Source: Hydra vulgaris (taxonomy: Eukaryota > Cnidaria > Hydrozoa > Anthoathecata > Hydridae). Taken from it: a stretch of DNA of 64,000 nt. Of this stretch, positions 1-12,780 are shown piece after piece. The stretch lies in contig NC_088934.1 of assembly GCF_038396675.1 (NCBI RefSeq), positions 43,657,001 through 43,721,000 of the forward strand. Direction: 5' to 3'. The notes beneath the pieces are model-generated. The model was not told the DNA's origin. It ran no database searches and saw nothing but the letters and a program-made list of their open reading frames with translations. Numbering within the stretch: position 1 is the first letter of the stretch; each line of letters starts with the position of its first letter. Both the position numbers and the translations under genes were made by a program.

Positions 1-560
1 TTCGCACCCCTCTCCATCTATTAGGCTGCCGTAAATGTATTTATAAAACATTATTTTGAGTTGAGGATGTTGAATGCTGGATCCTCTTTACTCATTGCTT
101 GGGTTTTCTTGTCTCTGTTTTTATGACTAGGCAACTCATTCTATTATTTTTAAAAAAGGGTACAGCTTTAAAACTCAGTTTTATTGTTCTAAGGCCAACT
201 GGTAGTCAGGTTTCTCAATTTCTATGGAGGTTCTCAGAGAGGCTGACTCCATCAACAGCTGTAAAATATCATTGTACTAACAGTGTCATGTTGCGTATGG
301 ATGGTGTCCCTATTTGTACTTTTGGTGTGCATTGTTAAAGCCACATTTGGAGCCCTTTGTTACAGCTTAGGGTTTATTAATAGTAATGAGGCAGTTGCTT
401 GGACTATTAGATAGTTTACTGAGTACTATCTACTATTACTGAGTACTATGTCTCATCTTGTGATGATTATCTTTAATTTATAAAGTGTGTATGATTATTT
501 TCCTTTAATTCATAAAGGCTCGAATAGTCACTAGCTTCGGGGCATTTACATTCGTAAAAA
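1..560. other. Unassigned AT-rich DNA
   Basis: No gene recognised. A 79-codon open frame at 99-338 (+) has no recognisable domain and is probably chance or the degraded 5' part of the LINE that becomes recognisable from about 560. A short direct duplication of the sequence GAGTACTATCTACTATTACT-like occurs at 420-450. Confidence 0.3.
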
Positions 561-2475
561 TTCACCCATTTATTGGGAAACTAGGTTTGAATCAACAGAT
601 TATTTTTTATGTACTTTCCTTTAGCACCACCTCGCTCTCATCACCTTTTTCTTTGTTCTATATCGCTCTCCTTCATCTCAAGACTGCACTCTTTTTGATA
701 TTATTTCTTATCAAATTGACCAAGCCCTTTCTCTTTATCCTTCAACCAATATTGTTGTTGTTGGTGACTTTAATGGTCATCACACTTGGAATGTTTTGGT
801 TCTAGTGTCAGTGACTATGCAGGTGTTATGGCTCTCAACTTTTTCTCTTCTCAATTTTAAACACAAGTAGTCAACTTTCCAACTCATTTTCCAGACAATC
901 CAAATCATTTACCTTCTCTGCTTTACTCATGTCTTGTTTCTGATTCTAGTCAGTGCTCAGTTTCTTTACATTCATCCGTAGGTGCCTCTGATCACTGTTT
1001 GATCTCTCTAAAACTATTATCTCATTCTTCTTCATTATCAGTATCCCCCTATCATCCTACCTCTTACATTTACCTTAAAGCGGACTAGGACTCTATCTGT
1101 GATTTTCTTTGTAATGGCTCTTGGGTAGAATTCTTTCGTCTTTTATTCCCTTTCATCATTTATTCCCTTTTGACAATTCCAAGTCAAGCTTCACTGTTAC
1201 CCTACCTAAAGACAAAGCTAAATTGTCTGCTAAGAACTTTTCATCAATCTAATCTCTTGATTCCACTAATCACATCCTATCTGATATAGTCGACAAACAG
1301 GTTGATTTATTGCTTGACATTTGTATTAATCCAGCTTCGTACCTTAAGTGATTTCCTGCTTAGACCCTTCTACAGCTTGTGGACCAGACAACATACCGGT
1401 TATACTCTTGCATAATTGTTCTTCATAGCTGTTGTCTTTACTTTCAAAACTATTTAGCAATTGCTTATCTGTGTCTTGTTTTCTAGCCTGCTGTAAAGCA
1501 GCATCTGTTATTCCTATTTTCAAAAATTATAGGGAGCATTCTGACTCGTCTAACTACTGTCCCATAAGTCTTCTTCCTATCATTAGTAAGGTTTTTGATT
1601 CTTTAATTAACAAACACTTAATTTCTCATCTTGAATCTAATAATTTTCTGATCATCAATATGGATTTCAATCTTCTCATTCTACTGCTGATTTGTTAACG
1701 GTAATAACCAATAGGTTTTATCATACATTAGATAGATGTGGAGAGTATAAGGCTATCGTCCTCGAAGTTTTTAAAGCCTTTGATAAAGTTTGGCATGTTG
1801 GTCTTCTCCATAAGCTCTCTTCTTATGGTGTGTCAGGTAGCATCTTTAAGACTATTGAATCCTTCCTTACCAATCGGAGTATTAAAATTGCCCTCGGTAT
1901 CCAGTACTCTTCTTTATTTCCTGTAACTGTAGGGGTTCCTCAAGTTTCTATCCTTGATCCTATATTTTTTTTTAATTTACAATAATGATCTCCCAGAAAC
2001 TCTTACATCTAAGGTGGCATTTTTCTCATCTTGAACAACAACACTCTCTGATTGCTTGGAGGGGGGATTTGAGCTTGAAAAGGATCTGATTTCTGCTACA
2101 GCATGGGGCTTTCAGTGGCTGGTGAACTATAGCTCAATTTTTTTCAACTAATCGTAATTGCAACAATCTAGATCTTCCTACACTTATGAACAGTAATCTG
2201 GTTGGTGAGTTATCTACCTTTCATCTTCTAGGATTAACTCTTACTTCCATTTTTTTTTTGAAACCATATATCAAATCCATTGCAAATTTAGTATCTGCTC
2301 AGGAAAACAAGAACACTCCCTTGATCTTGTTTTCCTAATTCCTGATTTCCTGATTTCTATAATTTGCAATCTTTCAAGTCATCTGTCAATCGTTATCTTG
2401 CTTTATAAGTTCCATCTTTTCTCTTCCAGTAACTTCCAACTTTAATAGTGGTTGCTTGCAGCCTTGTTAGAAGTA
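561..2475 (+). mobile_element. Jockey-like LINE, degraded copy 1
   Basis: Non-LTR retrotransposon remnant broken by stops and frameshifts. In order on the + strand it shows the endonuclease (VVVGDFNGHHTW near 745-795 and the catalytic GASDHCLISL near 980-1010), then reverse transcriptase blocks (PDNIP near 1385, SNYCPISLLPIISKVFDSL near 1540-1605, KAFDKVWHVGLLHKLSSYG near 1770-1830, GVPQVSILDP near 1930). The FADD box region near 2010 is deleted. The tail near 2425-2472 (CTTCCAGTAACTTCC, then GTGGTTGCTTGCAGCCTTGT) recurs in the copies at 27.1-27.85 kb and 56.5-57.3 kb, so all three are one family in the same orientation. The order EN, RT and the RT motif spelling fit the Jockey/CR1 group; the exact clade is an inference. 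Not functional. Confidence 0.85.
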
Positions 2476-2678
2476 TAGATATTTAAAGAAAAAAAATGAT
2501 TTTGCTGTAAGAACATTATTTGTAGATGAATTCCTTGTATTTGCAATTCTGTTAAACAGGAATTGTTTCTTTAAAGATGTTTGATAAATTCTTTATGATA
2601 TTAAAATGATCGCTATTTAAGATAACCTAATGGTTTTATTTTTTACATTACACTAACTTCACTATTCATAGTAGTAAG

Positions 2679-5125
2679 CAGGGTTGGAAAAAACCCGGTT
2701 TTTTTAAAAAAACCCAGCCCACTGGGTTTTATTGGGTTTTTGGGGGGTTTTTTTAAATAGCTTTTTTTGCTTAGAAAATGAAAGGCATAATACTTATTTT
2801 GCATTCAAACTATCTTTAAACATTTAATTTTTTCAAAATAATAATTAAAAACACATGCTAATAGTTATTTATTTATTGAAAAGAGCTTTTACAAAGAAAA
2901 TTTAATAAATTGAAGAACTGTAAATAAAATTCTCCTTACATAATTTTACTTTGTTTGATTATTACAATAATTTTCAATTCTTGTCAGCTTTTCAGATGTT
3001 TTTGACAGATTTCAGGTTAAACACTTCCTCTGGGATCATCAAGAATAAACTAAAACAAATATAAATTACACTTAAATAATAGAAATAGAATTTTTTTCAG
3101 AATTTAGATGGTTATACTGAAGTTAAAAATGACTTTTCCTACTACTTACCTACTTCTTGATCAGATTCGATATCATCACAGGAACTGCTGTCAGCTGCTG
3201 AGCTATTGTGAAATGGTTTGTAAATCTTCACAAGTTTCATTGCCTTATCTGCACCAAGACGATTCCTGATCTTCGACCAGACAAATCCAAAGGTTGAAAA
3301 CCATCTCTCAATTGAGGCTGAGCTAGCAGGACAGGAGTGCAGAGAAGCTAGAAAGCTGCAGAAATTGGCAGAAACCTCTTTATCCCTGATTTGAGATCTA
3401 GTAACCCTTCCTTTCATGATGTTCCACCATTCTGATGGAGAGATAACCTTCAGTGATTCTGAGAACATTTGCTTGGGGAACACCTCCCTGTCCTTCAAGT
3501 TAAACTTGTATAGTAAACCCAAAAAATCAGGGTTCCTGTCCTCTAACCATTGTTCTGCACTGTTTTCATTATCATTATCAATGAAGCTTTTGTAATCATC
3601 TACATAGCAATGGTCAGTTATATAGGCCAAAATATGAAAGGGTTGTACAGCATCTTGAAATCTCTTCTTTATTGCATCATAGTATATGGATAGCTCTTCA
3701 TCCTTTATCAATGAATACCAGATATGAACTGCGTTAGAGAGATGATAAGAATCACTCTGCATCTTGTCTTAGACAATCCCCAATTTTTTCATTTGACTAA
3801 GAAGACGACTTGCCTCACGTTTGATGGCTATATTCTCAATTTTTCTTCCAATATTGGCTGGAAAATCTTCTATCTTCTCTCCATAGATCTCCACGTAGAA
3901 GTTATGATTTTTCTGGTATGTCTCAATGCAGGCAACTTAAGAGTTCCAGCGTGTTTCATTTGGCAGCTGAGGCATACATCTACTTTTTTCCTTTAACAAA
4001 CCATGGGCCATATGCACATTTCTAAAATATTTCTGAACTTCCACAACCTGTTTTAGAATTGTTGAAAAAGAATTGCAAATGTCTTTCTGTAGCAAATTCA
4101 TATAGTGTGCATTACAGCCATATGTTAACTTATCAGGATACTCTTGTTTGATCAGCTCTTTCATTTTCTTCATCTTAGCTTCATTGTCAGTGCAGACAAA
4201 TTACCAATGTGTCTTTGGTTTCCAGTTCATTCTTTATACCAGCTGACAGATCATCATAGACTTCATTTAATAGATCTCCACCCAGTTTCTTTCGGCTTGG
4301 TGGGACATACCCAGGATGAAGAAGAGAGCAAAGTTTCTGAAACTCACAATTTTCTACTGAATTAAAAGACATGTTAGGGCTGAAAAAAAGCTAGAGATTA
4401 TAGATCCTTCGGAAATTGAAGTATCTGACTCATTTGACAAGAGGCTAATATTGCTCATTGAGCTTCCAGGTCTTGGTTCTTGTTCATCAGTGTCCTTCTT
4501 TCTCTCTTTACACTTCTCCAAATGAATACAAACTCTTTCAATTTTTCCACTAATCTTCTCTGAACAATGGTCACACTGAACACTATTTTTGTCCCCTTCT
4601 ATCTCACTGACCTCCTTCCACTCCCATCCTTTCTTCCTTCCACTTCCGAATCTTATAAAGATTTTTTTCTGAAAAATACGCATTGCATCAAAATATGCAA
4701 GTTAAATATACTTAATGCTACACAAATAATAATACTGTTTGAATAAAAGTTTCTTAAGTAATTTGTAAGATAGAACACAGGTCTGACTTTGTTATGGTTG
4801 ATGAAAGCCACTGAGATCACTGAAAGTATATTGTAAAAAATACTAAAACTATTTTTTCAGAAATATTTCAAAAAAATTATGTCTTTTAAAAATTTTGATT
4901 CTTATTAAATACTATATTCTGATCATATCCATATCCTCTTTTCAATAATAATTACCTTTTAATTAGTCATAATTATGTTTAAATGTTTTCTGAAATAAAT
5001 AAATCACAGAAAAAAACCAAGCAAAGAGAATCCTTTAAATAAAATATTATTTTAAAAAAACCCAAAAAAAACCGGGTTTTTTTGGGTTTTTTTAACTGGG
5101 TTTTTTTGGGTTTGCTTCTACTCTA
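2679..5125 (-). mobile_element. hAT DNA transposon (about 2.45 kb)
   Basis: The left end is CAGGGTTGGAAAAAACCCGG at 2679, typical of one large hAT group. The right end reads as complement TAGAGTAGAAGCAAACCC, ending near 5125, with CCCAAAAAAACCC blocks at both ends. Between them is a broken hAT transposase on the - strand. No 8-bp target duplication is evident (left flank GTAGTAAG, right flank TCCAAGTT), so the right boundary is approximate or its flank has mutated. Confidence 0.8.
3142..4683 (-). pseudogene. hAT transposase, BED finger plus dimerisation domain
   Basis: Transposase of the flanking hAT element, read right to left. A BED-type zinc finger lies at 4683-4500 (CDHCSEKI, then IHLEKC, giving the C-x2-C and H/C pairs). 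The middle of the RNase H-like region follows in two frames (DNEAKMKKMKELIKQEYP, then YGCNAHYMNLLQKDI, and the ETRWNS block near 3945). The last 206 codons (3762-3142) contain the C-terminal hAT dimerisation region with SSASIERWFSTFGFVWSKIR and LGADKAMKLVKIYKPF. At least three frame changes or stops separate the pieces (near 4370, 4185 and 3935-3765), so no full-length protein can be made. The C-terminal block is well kept, suggesting moderate age. Confidence 0.85.
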
Positions 5126-5246
5126 TCCAAGTTATTGATTACTTTAGGTGGAGCATGGACTTGCAACAGTACATTTTTACAATGCAGAAGCACAGTTTTC
5201 AAATATTTAATATCTGCAACAAATGTAATGATATTTATTGTAGATA

Positions 5247-6527
5247 ACGGGTGATGCGGAAGTTATCGGACAAAATAAAAATGTCAATAACTTATTTATA
5301 GATAAAAAAACAAACTACTATTATTTTTTTTTTAAATAAAACATTTATCTTTTAATAAAAATATATTATTTTTTATATGAAAAAACACCACCATCTGCAA
5401 TTGATCTCAATTTTGCTCTGACGCCTTTCATATGCGACTGTAAAAAGTTTAAATCAGTTTCTTGTAGTTTTAGTTTAATGCGATCAATCAAAACTTGCTC
5501 TGTTGAAGCTTGCCAATCTCCCTTGTAAACCTTCTGTGCCAAATGTCCCCAAAAATTTGAGGCACATTTGGGGGATTGGATTCTTTATCAACGTAGTAGA
5601 CATATTGGTCCATCCAATTTAGAGAATCTTTAGAATAATGAGAACTTGCTAAATCTGGCCAAAATAAATAGTTAAAGTCTCCATGATACTTGTGAATAAA
5701 TGGAAGAAGTCGTTTTTCTAAACATTCATTAATATAGATTGATGAATTGATCGCTACAGCCTTGGAAGTACGAAACAATGGCTCGGACATACCTCGGTCA
5801 GATATGGCTATCCACATTAATTATTTTTTTGGAAATTTCTCGTTTTCTATAAAAAGAACACTTTCTGGGCATGTCTTTTTGTTGTTTGTGTAGTATCCAG
5901 AATTTCCAGGCAAGTTGTCCCCTGCAAAACAAAAGTATTTTTCGTCGATGACTAGAAGCGATTTTGTGTTATAGAGTTGGTTAACTAGTTTCCTGCTTCT
6001 TTTCTTTGCCTTTATTTGTTGTTCTATAGTGTATTTTGGAGTCTTTTCACGTTTTCTATATTTAATATTAATTTTTTTTAACTGACGACCAATTGTCGAT
6101 TGATTTACACCGAATTTAATACCTATTTTTCTCTGACTGACCCCTTTTCGATTGTTGACAAGTCTCGTTAATTCGGCTTTCTTTTCTCTAGTCCAGGATG
6201 TCGGACGACCAGAGTGCTTTCTATCAGAAAACGATTGAACAGTTTCAAGTCTTTTTAGGTTATCATATATTGTACTTTGATCAAATCCTTCCTTTTCAAA
6301 ATGATTTACGATTTTTATTTTTTTTTATATTAGGTTTATTTACAAAAAACATTTTTAGTCGCTTTCGAAAAGATTCTCGTTCAGCTGCATTTAACCTCAT
6401 TTTAAATGATTGTGTTTCAAATAATAATTTTATAAAACGTTTATGCCTACGCATAAAACCACAAAAACTAATTATTATGCTCAAATAATGAAATTAGGAT
6501 TTGTCCGATAACTTCCGCATCACCCGT
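5247..6527 (-). mobile_element. mariner-type element, 28-bp TIRs, TA duplication
   Basis: A perfect 28-bp terminal inverted repeat beginning ACGGGTGATGCGGAAG occurs at 5247 and in reverse complement ending at 6527. TA lies directly outside both ends (5245-5246 and 6528-6529). The length of 1281 bp is normal for a mariner element. Transposase remnants lie on the - strand. Confidence 0.92.
5488..6484 (-). pseudogene. mariner transposase remnant
   Basis: DDE/D transposase of the flanking element. The N-terminal part is at 6484-6296 (MRLNAAERESFRKRLK). The middle of the coding strand is broken by stops and frame changes. The best preserved block is 5817-5488, with MWIAISDRGMSEPLF, INECLEKRLLPFIHKY and FWPDLASSHYSKDSLNW, the last carrying the second catalytic Asp. 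After NPPNVPQ the frame is disturbed, and the expected PIENFWG region holding the third catalytic residue is not readable. The uninterrupted TIRs mean the ends could still be recognised if a related transposase were present; that is inference. Confidence 0.8.
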
Positions 6528-6534
6528 TATGTCA

Positions 6535-8990
6535 AAAAGCAAGTGTTTATTGAAAAAAATTCAACATGTTTTCTTAAAAAATTTCATATATAATAGATAT
6601 AAGTAAAAAATAGAATCACAATTTATCTTTTTCAATTTATATATCTAATTTTTTCTACACTTCATTACAGCCTTTCTTCTTACTTTATGTTGTTGCAACA
6701 CCTGTAACTACAAAATACAAACTTTGACAAACAAGATGATGGGTGGGGAAGCAGGTTAAGTAAGGTTCTTCCAGGAATATTATGGGTTTATAATGTAATA
6801 AATAAAAAAGTTATACTTTTTTATTAGATTTTTTTTTCTATTAAAAATTCAATAATTTGTTTTTCTTTTTACCATTAATTTTTATCATCAATAATTTGTT
6901 TTTTTTTTTCTATTAAAAATAATTTGTTTTTCTTTTTATCATTACTAAATAAAATAAAAAGAAAAACATTTGCTAAATTACTTTTTAATCAACTTGTTAT
7001 TTATTATATATTTATGTTATTTATTATATGTTTATTTAGATTTATGTTATCATATTAATAATATTATGTAATAATATGTAGTATTTGAATATTTCGCTTG
7101 GATTATCTTTAGACTGGTATTGTAACCCTTGGCATCTTGGTTGGCTTGTTAACAGCAGTCTATTTCTTTTTTTATTTTGGACTTGCTAAATAATTTATTT
7201 TTATAATTTTTTCAAATATGTTTTAAGTTGATTTTTCTTGTAAAAATGATTTAACACATTTTATATATCAGTTTTTTGTTTTATTTTGAATTTGATAGCG
7301 TTTGGTTATCTTTTATTCCTATGAAAACTTAGGGAAAATGTTTAATTTTACTTTTTAAGTTTTATAGAACAAATAAAATTAAATATTTTTAAGTTTTATA
7401 GAACAAATAAAATTAAATATTTTTAAGTTTTATAGAACAAATAAAATTAAATATTAAGGAGGTAATTGTAGTCTTCAATAAAAATATTTTTGTATTTTTA
7501 ATATTTATAAATATATAAAATTTGTGAATCTTTAATAGATATGAGATCCTATTTGTTATATTTTGGGATTCAATTCTCATTTTTGCTTAGAATAAACATT
7601 TTGTCTAGATTTATATTTAGTTTTGCTAGGTGCAGCGGTATATTTATTTTTTTACTATTTAGCTTAAAGAAATTATATTTCAATGTATTTGTGTGTATAT
7701 TTCAAATATTTGTGTGTGTTTTGATTTGACTATTTCAAATACTTGTGTGTGTCTGTGTGTGATGTGACGTTGATTTGACTATTTCAAAGTCATATAAGGA
7801 AACCAAACACTTAGTTTTGAGCAATAACCAAGCTGTTACAGATAAGGTACAATAACGATATTTCAACAAAATACAATGTACTCGCAGAGTAGCAGAGTAT
7901 GGTATTCCGTGGTTCGTTCTCAATTAGCGTTTTTAATCGGCTAAAATTTATTTCCAGAGGGTGCCTAGACCTGGACTTAATATTCACTGACATATAATAA
8001 TAAATGAATAAAAACTTTCAGTCTAATCAGGCTTTAAAAATCGTCGACCTTTAAACAATCTAGTAAGTTTCGATTTGCCAAAAATTAGGCTTTAATTTAT
8101 TTCTCACCATAGTGTAAAACTTATAAAAGCATATTAAATTCTATTTAAATTATGATAAAAAAGCTGTTAAAAAATTAGCATTTGACCGCCAGCCACACTG
8201 GAATTAAAATTGTTTTATTCGTATTCTGTTAAAAATTAACAACCTACCATTTTATTAAGGCTCCCCTCCCTCCTCCTTTAATTAGATCTAGATTGAATTC
8301 CCACAATTTTTTTTTTTAATGGAAATGTAATACCTTATTCGGTGAAGAGGAAAATTAGTTAATCTAACTCTAAAATCATCTTACTTAGGCCTATGTGTAG
8401 TGGCTATGACTCGCTTGTGAATCCCAAAGGAGGAATTATTCGTGTAATTACATTGGCTCAGTCATGAACAGCAGCTAAATCAACAGTGTTGTAATACCCA
8501 AGCAGCCGCATTTACTTTCGTATCAAAATTAGCAAAAAAGTAGTTCTCGAATATGTTAATTAATTGTACATTGTTTCTTTTTCGCAGAAGGTTATTACAT
8601 TTGATAAGACCGTTGTTTCTTTCATACAGTTACTATGAAAGAAAGTTGCCATTTTGTCATCACAATCTGCAACAAACGAGGTATACAATCACATATAGCA
8701 AATGCGCGCAATTTAATTTAAATTCAAAATTCATTTAATCAATGGCTAGTTCATGGTTAGAATTGTAAAAAAAATAAAATTCTACTCGATCAAATTATAT
8801 ATATTTACTAGGGGAAAGATTAATACACTGAAGAGAGAAATTGAAAAAAACATTTGAAGGGGGTAATATAAACACTGGGCTAGTTATATTGAAACCAAAC
8901 AATGAAATAAGCAGATACAGATCGCAAATTTGTCGTAATCGGGCAAAATAACACATACGCCATTTAAAATTTTTTTAAATTTATTTGCCC
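6535..8990. other. Non-coding AT-rich stretch
   Basis: No gene or recognisable element. Contains long T/A homopolymer runs, a 34-bp tandem repeat at about 7352-7455, and TGTGTGT-rich stretches near 7690-7765. Open frames here are short and look like chance. A less AT-rich patch at 8385-8560 has no recognised product. Confidence 0.4.
7352..7455. repeat. Tandem repeat, 34-bp unit x3
   Basis: AAGTTTTATAGAAC starts at 7357, 7391 and 7425, giving three near-identical 34-bp units that run on into AAATAAAATTAAATAT. Near-perfect identity suggests a recent expansion. Confidence 0.9.
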
Positions 8991-8996
8991 AATATA

Positions 8997-10288
8997 ACGG
9001 GTCCGCCAAATAACTTTTTTTTTTTTGAAAATGCTATAAAAAAACTACTGAATATTTTCTCAAATGTCTTTTTTTATAAGAAAGTACAGTCCTTCCGGTT
9101 AATAATGGAAAATAATTTCATTCAAATGGCTGCCTCGGCTGGCCATGCAGTAGCCTACACGATCGGTCCAATTTTTAAGCACATTATCGATTGTGTGCAG
9201 CTGTATTTCACCAATGGCTTCACAAATATCGTCCTTTAAAGCGTCAACTTTCTCTGGTTTGTCGGCGTAACACTTATCTTTAAGGGCACCCCACAAATAA
9301 TAGTCCAACGGTGTCAAATCGCAGCTCCGAGGTGGCCAAACGACATCAGCTCTGCGGCTAATAATGCAATCTTCAAAAACAGGGCGCAAAACATCGAGTG
9401 TAGCTTCGGCTGTGTGGCACGTAGCGCCGTCCTGTTGAAACCAAATGTTGCCAATATCCTCCTCTTCAATTTTTGTGAACAAAAATTCGGTCAACATGGC
9501 CCGATAACGATCGCCATTGACTGTAACGGCCACTCCTTGCTCATTTTCAAAGAAAAATAACCCAATTATACCTCTGGACTTAAATCCGCACCAAACAGTG
9601 ACTCATTTTGGGTGCATCGGCATGCGTGCGGGTTTTCTGTACCCCAAATGCGACAATTTTGCTTGTTTACATACCCGCCAAGATCAAAATGAGCTTCATC
9701 TGAAAAGATGATTTTTTTGGCAAAATTGGCATCTACTGTAAGTCGATCGCAGGCCTACTTAGCGAAGCGAAAACGCAATGGATGGTCAGTTGGCTTCAAC
9801 TCCTGAACCAATTGGACTTTGTATAGCGTCATACCAAGGTCTTTATGCAAAATTCGTCTCAATGATGTCTCCGAAATGTTCAATTGTTGAGAACGACGGT
9901 GAATTGATGTTGATGGCGCTTCACGCACACTTTCTGCCACTGCAGCAATATTCTCGGGTATACGCACTGTTTTTGGCTTTTCACGCTTTGGTTTATCGAT
10001 GAGGATGCCAGTTTCTTTCACTTTTTTTACAAGATAACGAACATACGGAGCTGACGGTGCTTCTCTTCTTCCAAAATCCGTACGCAATTTTCGCACACAT
10101 TCTGCAACATTACCATGATTTTCAAAATAATGTCGCAATATTTCCCAGCGTTGTTCAAGCGTATACACAACCATATTTGTTCAGCGGAAGGATAAAACTA
10201 ATTATCTGTCAAATCAGACATGAGCTAAGTGTTACCATTCACGAAATAAGCACTAGTTGAAAAAAAAAAAGTTAGATGGCGGACCCGT
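8997..10288 (-). mobile_element. mariner-superfamily element, DD41D type
   Basis: Ends ACGGGTCCGCC at 8997 and GGCGGACCCGT at 10288, each next to a T-rich/A-rich run, with TA directly outside (8995-8996 and 10289-10290). Length 1292 bp. It encodes one nearly complete transposase on the - strand. Confidence 0.93.
9099..10174 (-). pseudogene. DD41D mariner-type transposase, lightly broken
   Basis: Cut-and-paste transposase of the flanking element, about 345 codons. The N-terminal helix-turn-helix DNA-binding half is intact (10174-9755: MVVYTLEQRWEILRHYFENH, GNVAECVRKLRTDFGRREAP, ISETSLRRILHKDLG). The catalytic half has IIFSDEAHFDLGG (first Asp), IWFQQDGATCHTAEATLD (second Asp) and SCDLTPLDYYLWG. 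If the third residue is the Asp aligning with the final D of mariner's PDLAPSD, 41 residues separate it from the second Asp. Lesions are few: a TAG at 9755-9757 where Trp is expected, one frameshift near 9610-9640 after TENPHAC, and a TGA just before VTVWCGF. It looks recently lost. Motif assignment is strong; the subgroup name is an inference from the spacing. Confidence 0.9.
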
Positions 10289-10299
10289 TATCACATTTA

Positions 10300-11090
10300 C
10301 AATTCCAATTTATAAATAAGCACATACATATACACATACAAACAAATACATACACATATATATATATACTCATACACACTCACATATATATATACATTGA
10401 TAAGAAAGAAGGTTTGAATTTTCTAGTTGAATGCTCTTTCTGGTGTTCTCTGACAAGACCGTTAGTCTTCTTGAGACACCTAAAACAAAAAAATATAAAA
10501 AAACTCATTTTCACTTACCAAAACTAGTTGTTTATGTTTTGGTATGAATTGGTTGAGAGAATAATTAGTTCATTATTTGATAACAAATTTTCCACAACTT
10601 CTTCAATTTATAATTGAAACTGGACCTCGGTTTATAAAGAATTTGCCATTATTCAAGTTCTCAATAAAGTTTATTGAGAACTTGAATAATAAGTTTTGAA
10701 TCGCACGTAGTTGTATTTTGAAAATCTGGTAGGTATGTGTGATTTATTTTTTCACAAAGTAAATTATATAAGATCATTGATACTTTTTATCAAGTTTAAA
10801 CAAAAAAAAGAACATTATAAAGGTTTAGTTTACAAACATTTAGAATATTGAGTTTTTAAATAGTGTTTGTGAATGTGAGAAACGATCTACGTTTGAGACT
10901 ACCATTATAGCTTTTTTGTTTTTTTTCTTTACATTTTTTTTACTTTTGTTGCGTTAGTGCTGTCACCAAGCAACGTTTGCATAACTTAAGAGTATTAGGT
11001 TAGAATAAAAATAAAAGGCAACGGGTAAGAATAAAGTACAAGTTTCTCAAACAATTTAGATTTAATAACTGGTTGGCTTCATACATTATA
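10300..11090. other. Intervening DNA with a SINE-like tail
   Basis: Short CA/TA-rich microsatellite at 10320-10395, a SINE-like 3' domain at about 10405-10490, and an inverted repeat around 10655-10690 (TTATTCAAGTTCTCAATAAA facing TTTATTGAGAACTTGAATAA). No gene seen. Confidence 0.5.
10405..10490 (+). repeat. SINE-like 3' domain, copy A
   Basis: Contains TTTCTAGTTGAATGC, then GGTGTTCTCTGACAAGACCG, then TCTTCTTGAGACACC. The same order of blocks occurs at 24090-24170 and 24905-24985, and a related block (TGTGACAAGACC, GGTCTTCTTTGAG) ends the LINE at about 12620-12650. No tRNA-like head is visible in this copy. Confidence 0.5.
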
Positions 11091-11100
11091 CCAATGTTTT

Positions 11101-12780
11101 TTGATATTTTATCTTAACTACAATTATGTTAAAAAAAGTTTGTTTGACTTAAACCATTGGGTTAGTTTGTCTAATTTTTTGTTAACTGTTCGAAATAATA
11201 TTCGAAAGTTTTTTTCAATATCAATTAAACAGGGAATTTTTCCACAAACTCTAAAATTATCAAAAGTCATACCAATATTAAAAGGTGGTGACATTGAGAA
11301 TATAAGTAATTATCTTCTAATTTCACTACTTTCTGTATTCTCTAAAGTTTTAGAAAGAACTTTGTACAATAAAATTTATAATCATCTTACTATAAACAAT
11401 TTATTATACACCAATCAATATTCTTTTTAAAAATTTGGAGTGTTAAGGAATTAATGGAAATATATTAATTTGGCTTAAAAGTTACCTAAATAATCGGAAA
11501 CAATTTGTTTATGCGGATGATAACGTATCATCTAATTTGTTAAATATTTTATGTGAAGTTCCTCAAAGATCCATATTAGAACCCCTCCTATTTCTAATAT
11601 ATATTAATGATCTACCAAAAACTTCTAACCTAATGACAATTATGTTTGCGGATGATTCTAACTTATTTCTTTCTCATAAAAACATTTTTACTCTTTTTAG
11701 CGACATAAACATTGCACGAGCCAAAATTTCCGAATAGTTTACATTAAACAAACTATCATTAAATATTGATAAAACTAAATGGATTCTTTTTCATCCTTAT
11801 GGTAAAAAGCACCAACTGCCTAGCAATTTACCCTTTCTTTTTACCAATAACATAATTGTTAAAAGAGTTGACAAGATTTTTAGGTGTATATATCGATGAG
11901 AATCTTAATTGGAAAAGCTACAATGCTAACTTGTGCAATAAAATTTCAAAGATTATAAGCATTTTGTACAAAATAAGAAACTTTCTAGATAAACATACCT
12001 TAATTCAGTTATATTATTCGCTAATTCATTGCCATATTAATTATGCAAACATTGCTTAGGGTAGCACTTATAAAAGTAAACTTAAACCTCTCTATCAGCA
12101 ACAGAAACATGTAGCACGCCTTATAAATTTCAAGGACCGTTTTGCTCATGCCAAGCCTCTTTTATATGATATGAAAACACTCAATATATATGAGTTAAAT
12201 GTTTTTAATATTCTTTGTTTTATGTATAAATGCAAGACCCACCTATCACCTGTTTCTTTTCGTAACTTGTATTTACAAAGAGATAGAAATTAATATATTT
12301 TAAGGAACGATAATTTAATTCGACTACCATTTTCTCAAACTAATTTTGGAAAATTCTTTATTTCATTTCGCATTTTTATGGAATAGTGTAGTTCTAAATA
12401 CTTCTAACGATTTTTCTCAAGAATGTAATTTTGATTCTTTTAAACAAAATCTTAAAAAACTCATTTTTTTCAACTGAAAATATACAAATCTACTTTGAAA
12501 TTTTAAATTTTTTTGAAAATCCCTTATCTATATTAGTATATGTATATATTTAATATATATTCTTTTTTATTTATTTTTTGTTTGTTTGTTTTTTTATCCA
12601 CAAGCAATTAGCGGTTTCTCTGTGACAAGACCTGATGGTCTTCTTTGAGTATCCGGGTTCTTTATATTTATTTTTATTACTTATTTCTTAACGATATCTT
12701 AACTTGTTAACTTTTATTATTGTTTTAAAGTTTTGTTTATTTAAATTGTAATAAATATTGTAATAAAGAACAAGAAAAAA
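11101..12780 (+). mobile_element. LINE (CR1/L2-like) reverse transcriptase copy
   Basis: Reverse transcriptase remnant on the + strand. Recognisable blocks are LSKVIPILKGGDIENISNY with SLLSVFSKVLERTLYNKIYN (11260-11395), VPQRSILEPLLFLIYINDLP (11560-11620), the catalytic FADDSNLFLSHKN (11650-11690), TRFLGVYIDENLNW (11860-11915) and the C-terminal KHVARLINFKDRFAHAKPLL (12105-12165). About 100 codons with the first catalytic Asp are deleted at 11430-11450. The 3' tail at 12600-12780 has GACAAGACCTGATGGTCTTC and ends in A-rich sequence followed by a (TA)n run. Not functional. Confidence 0.85.
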
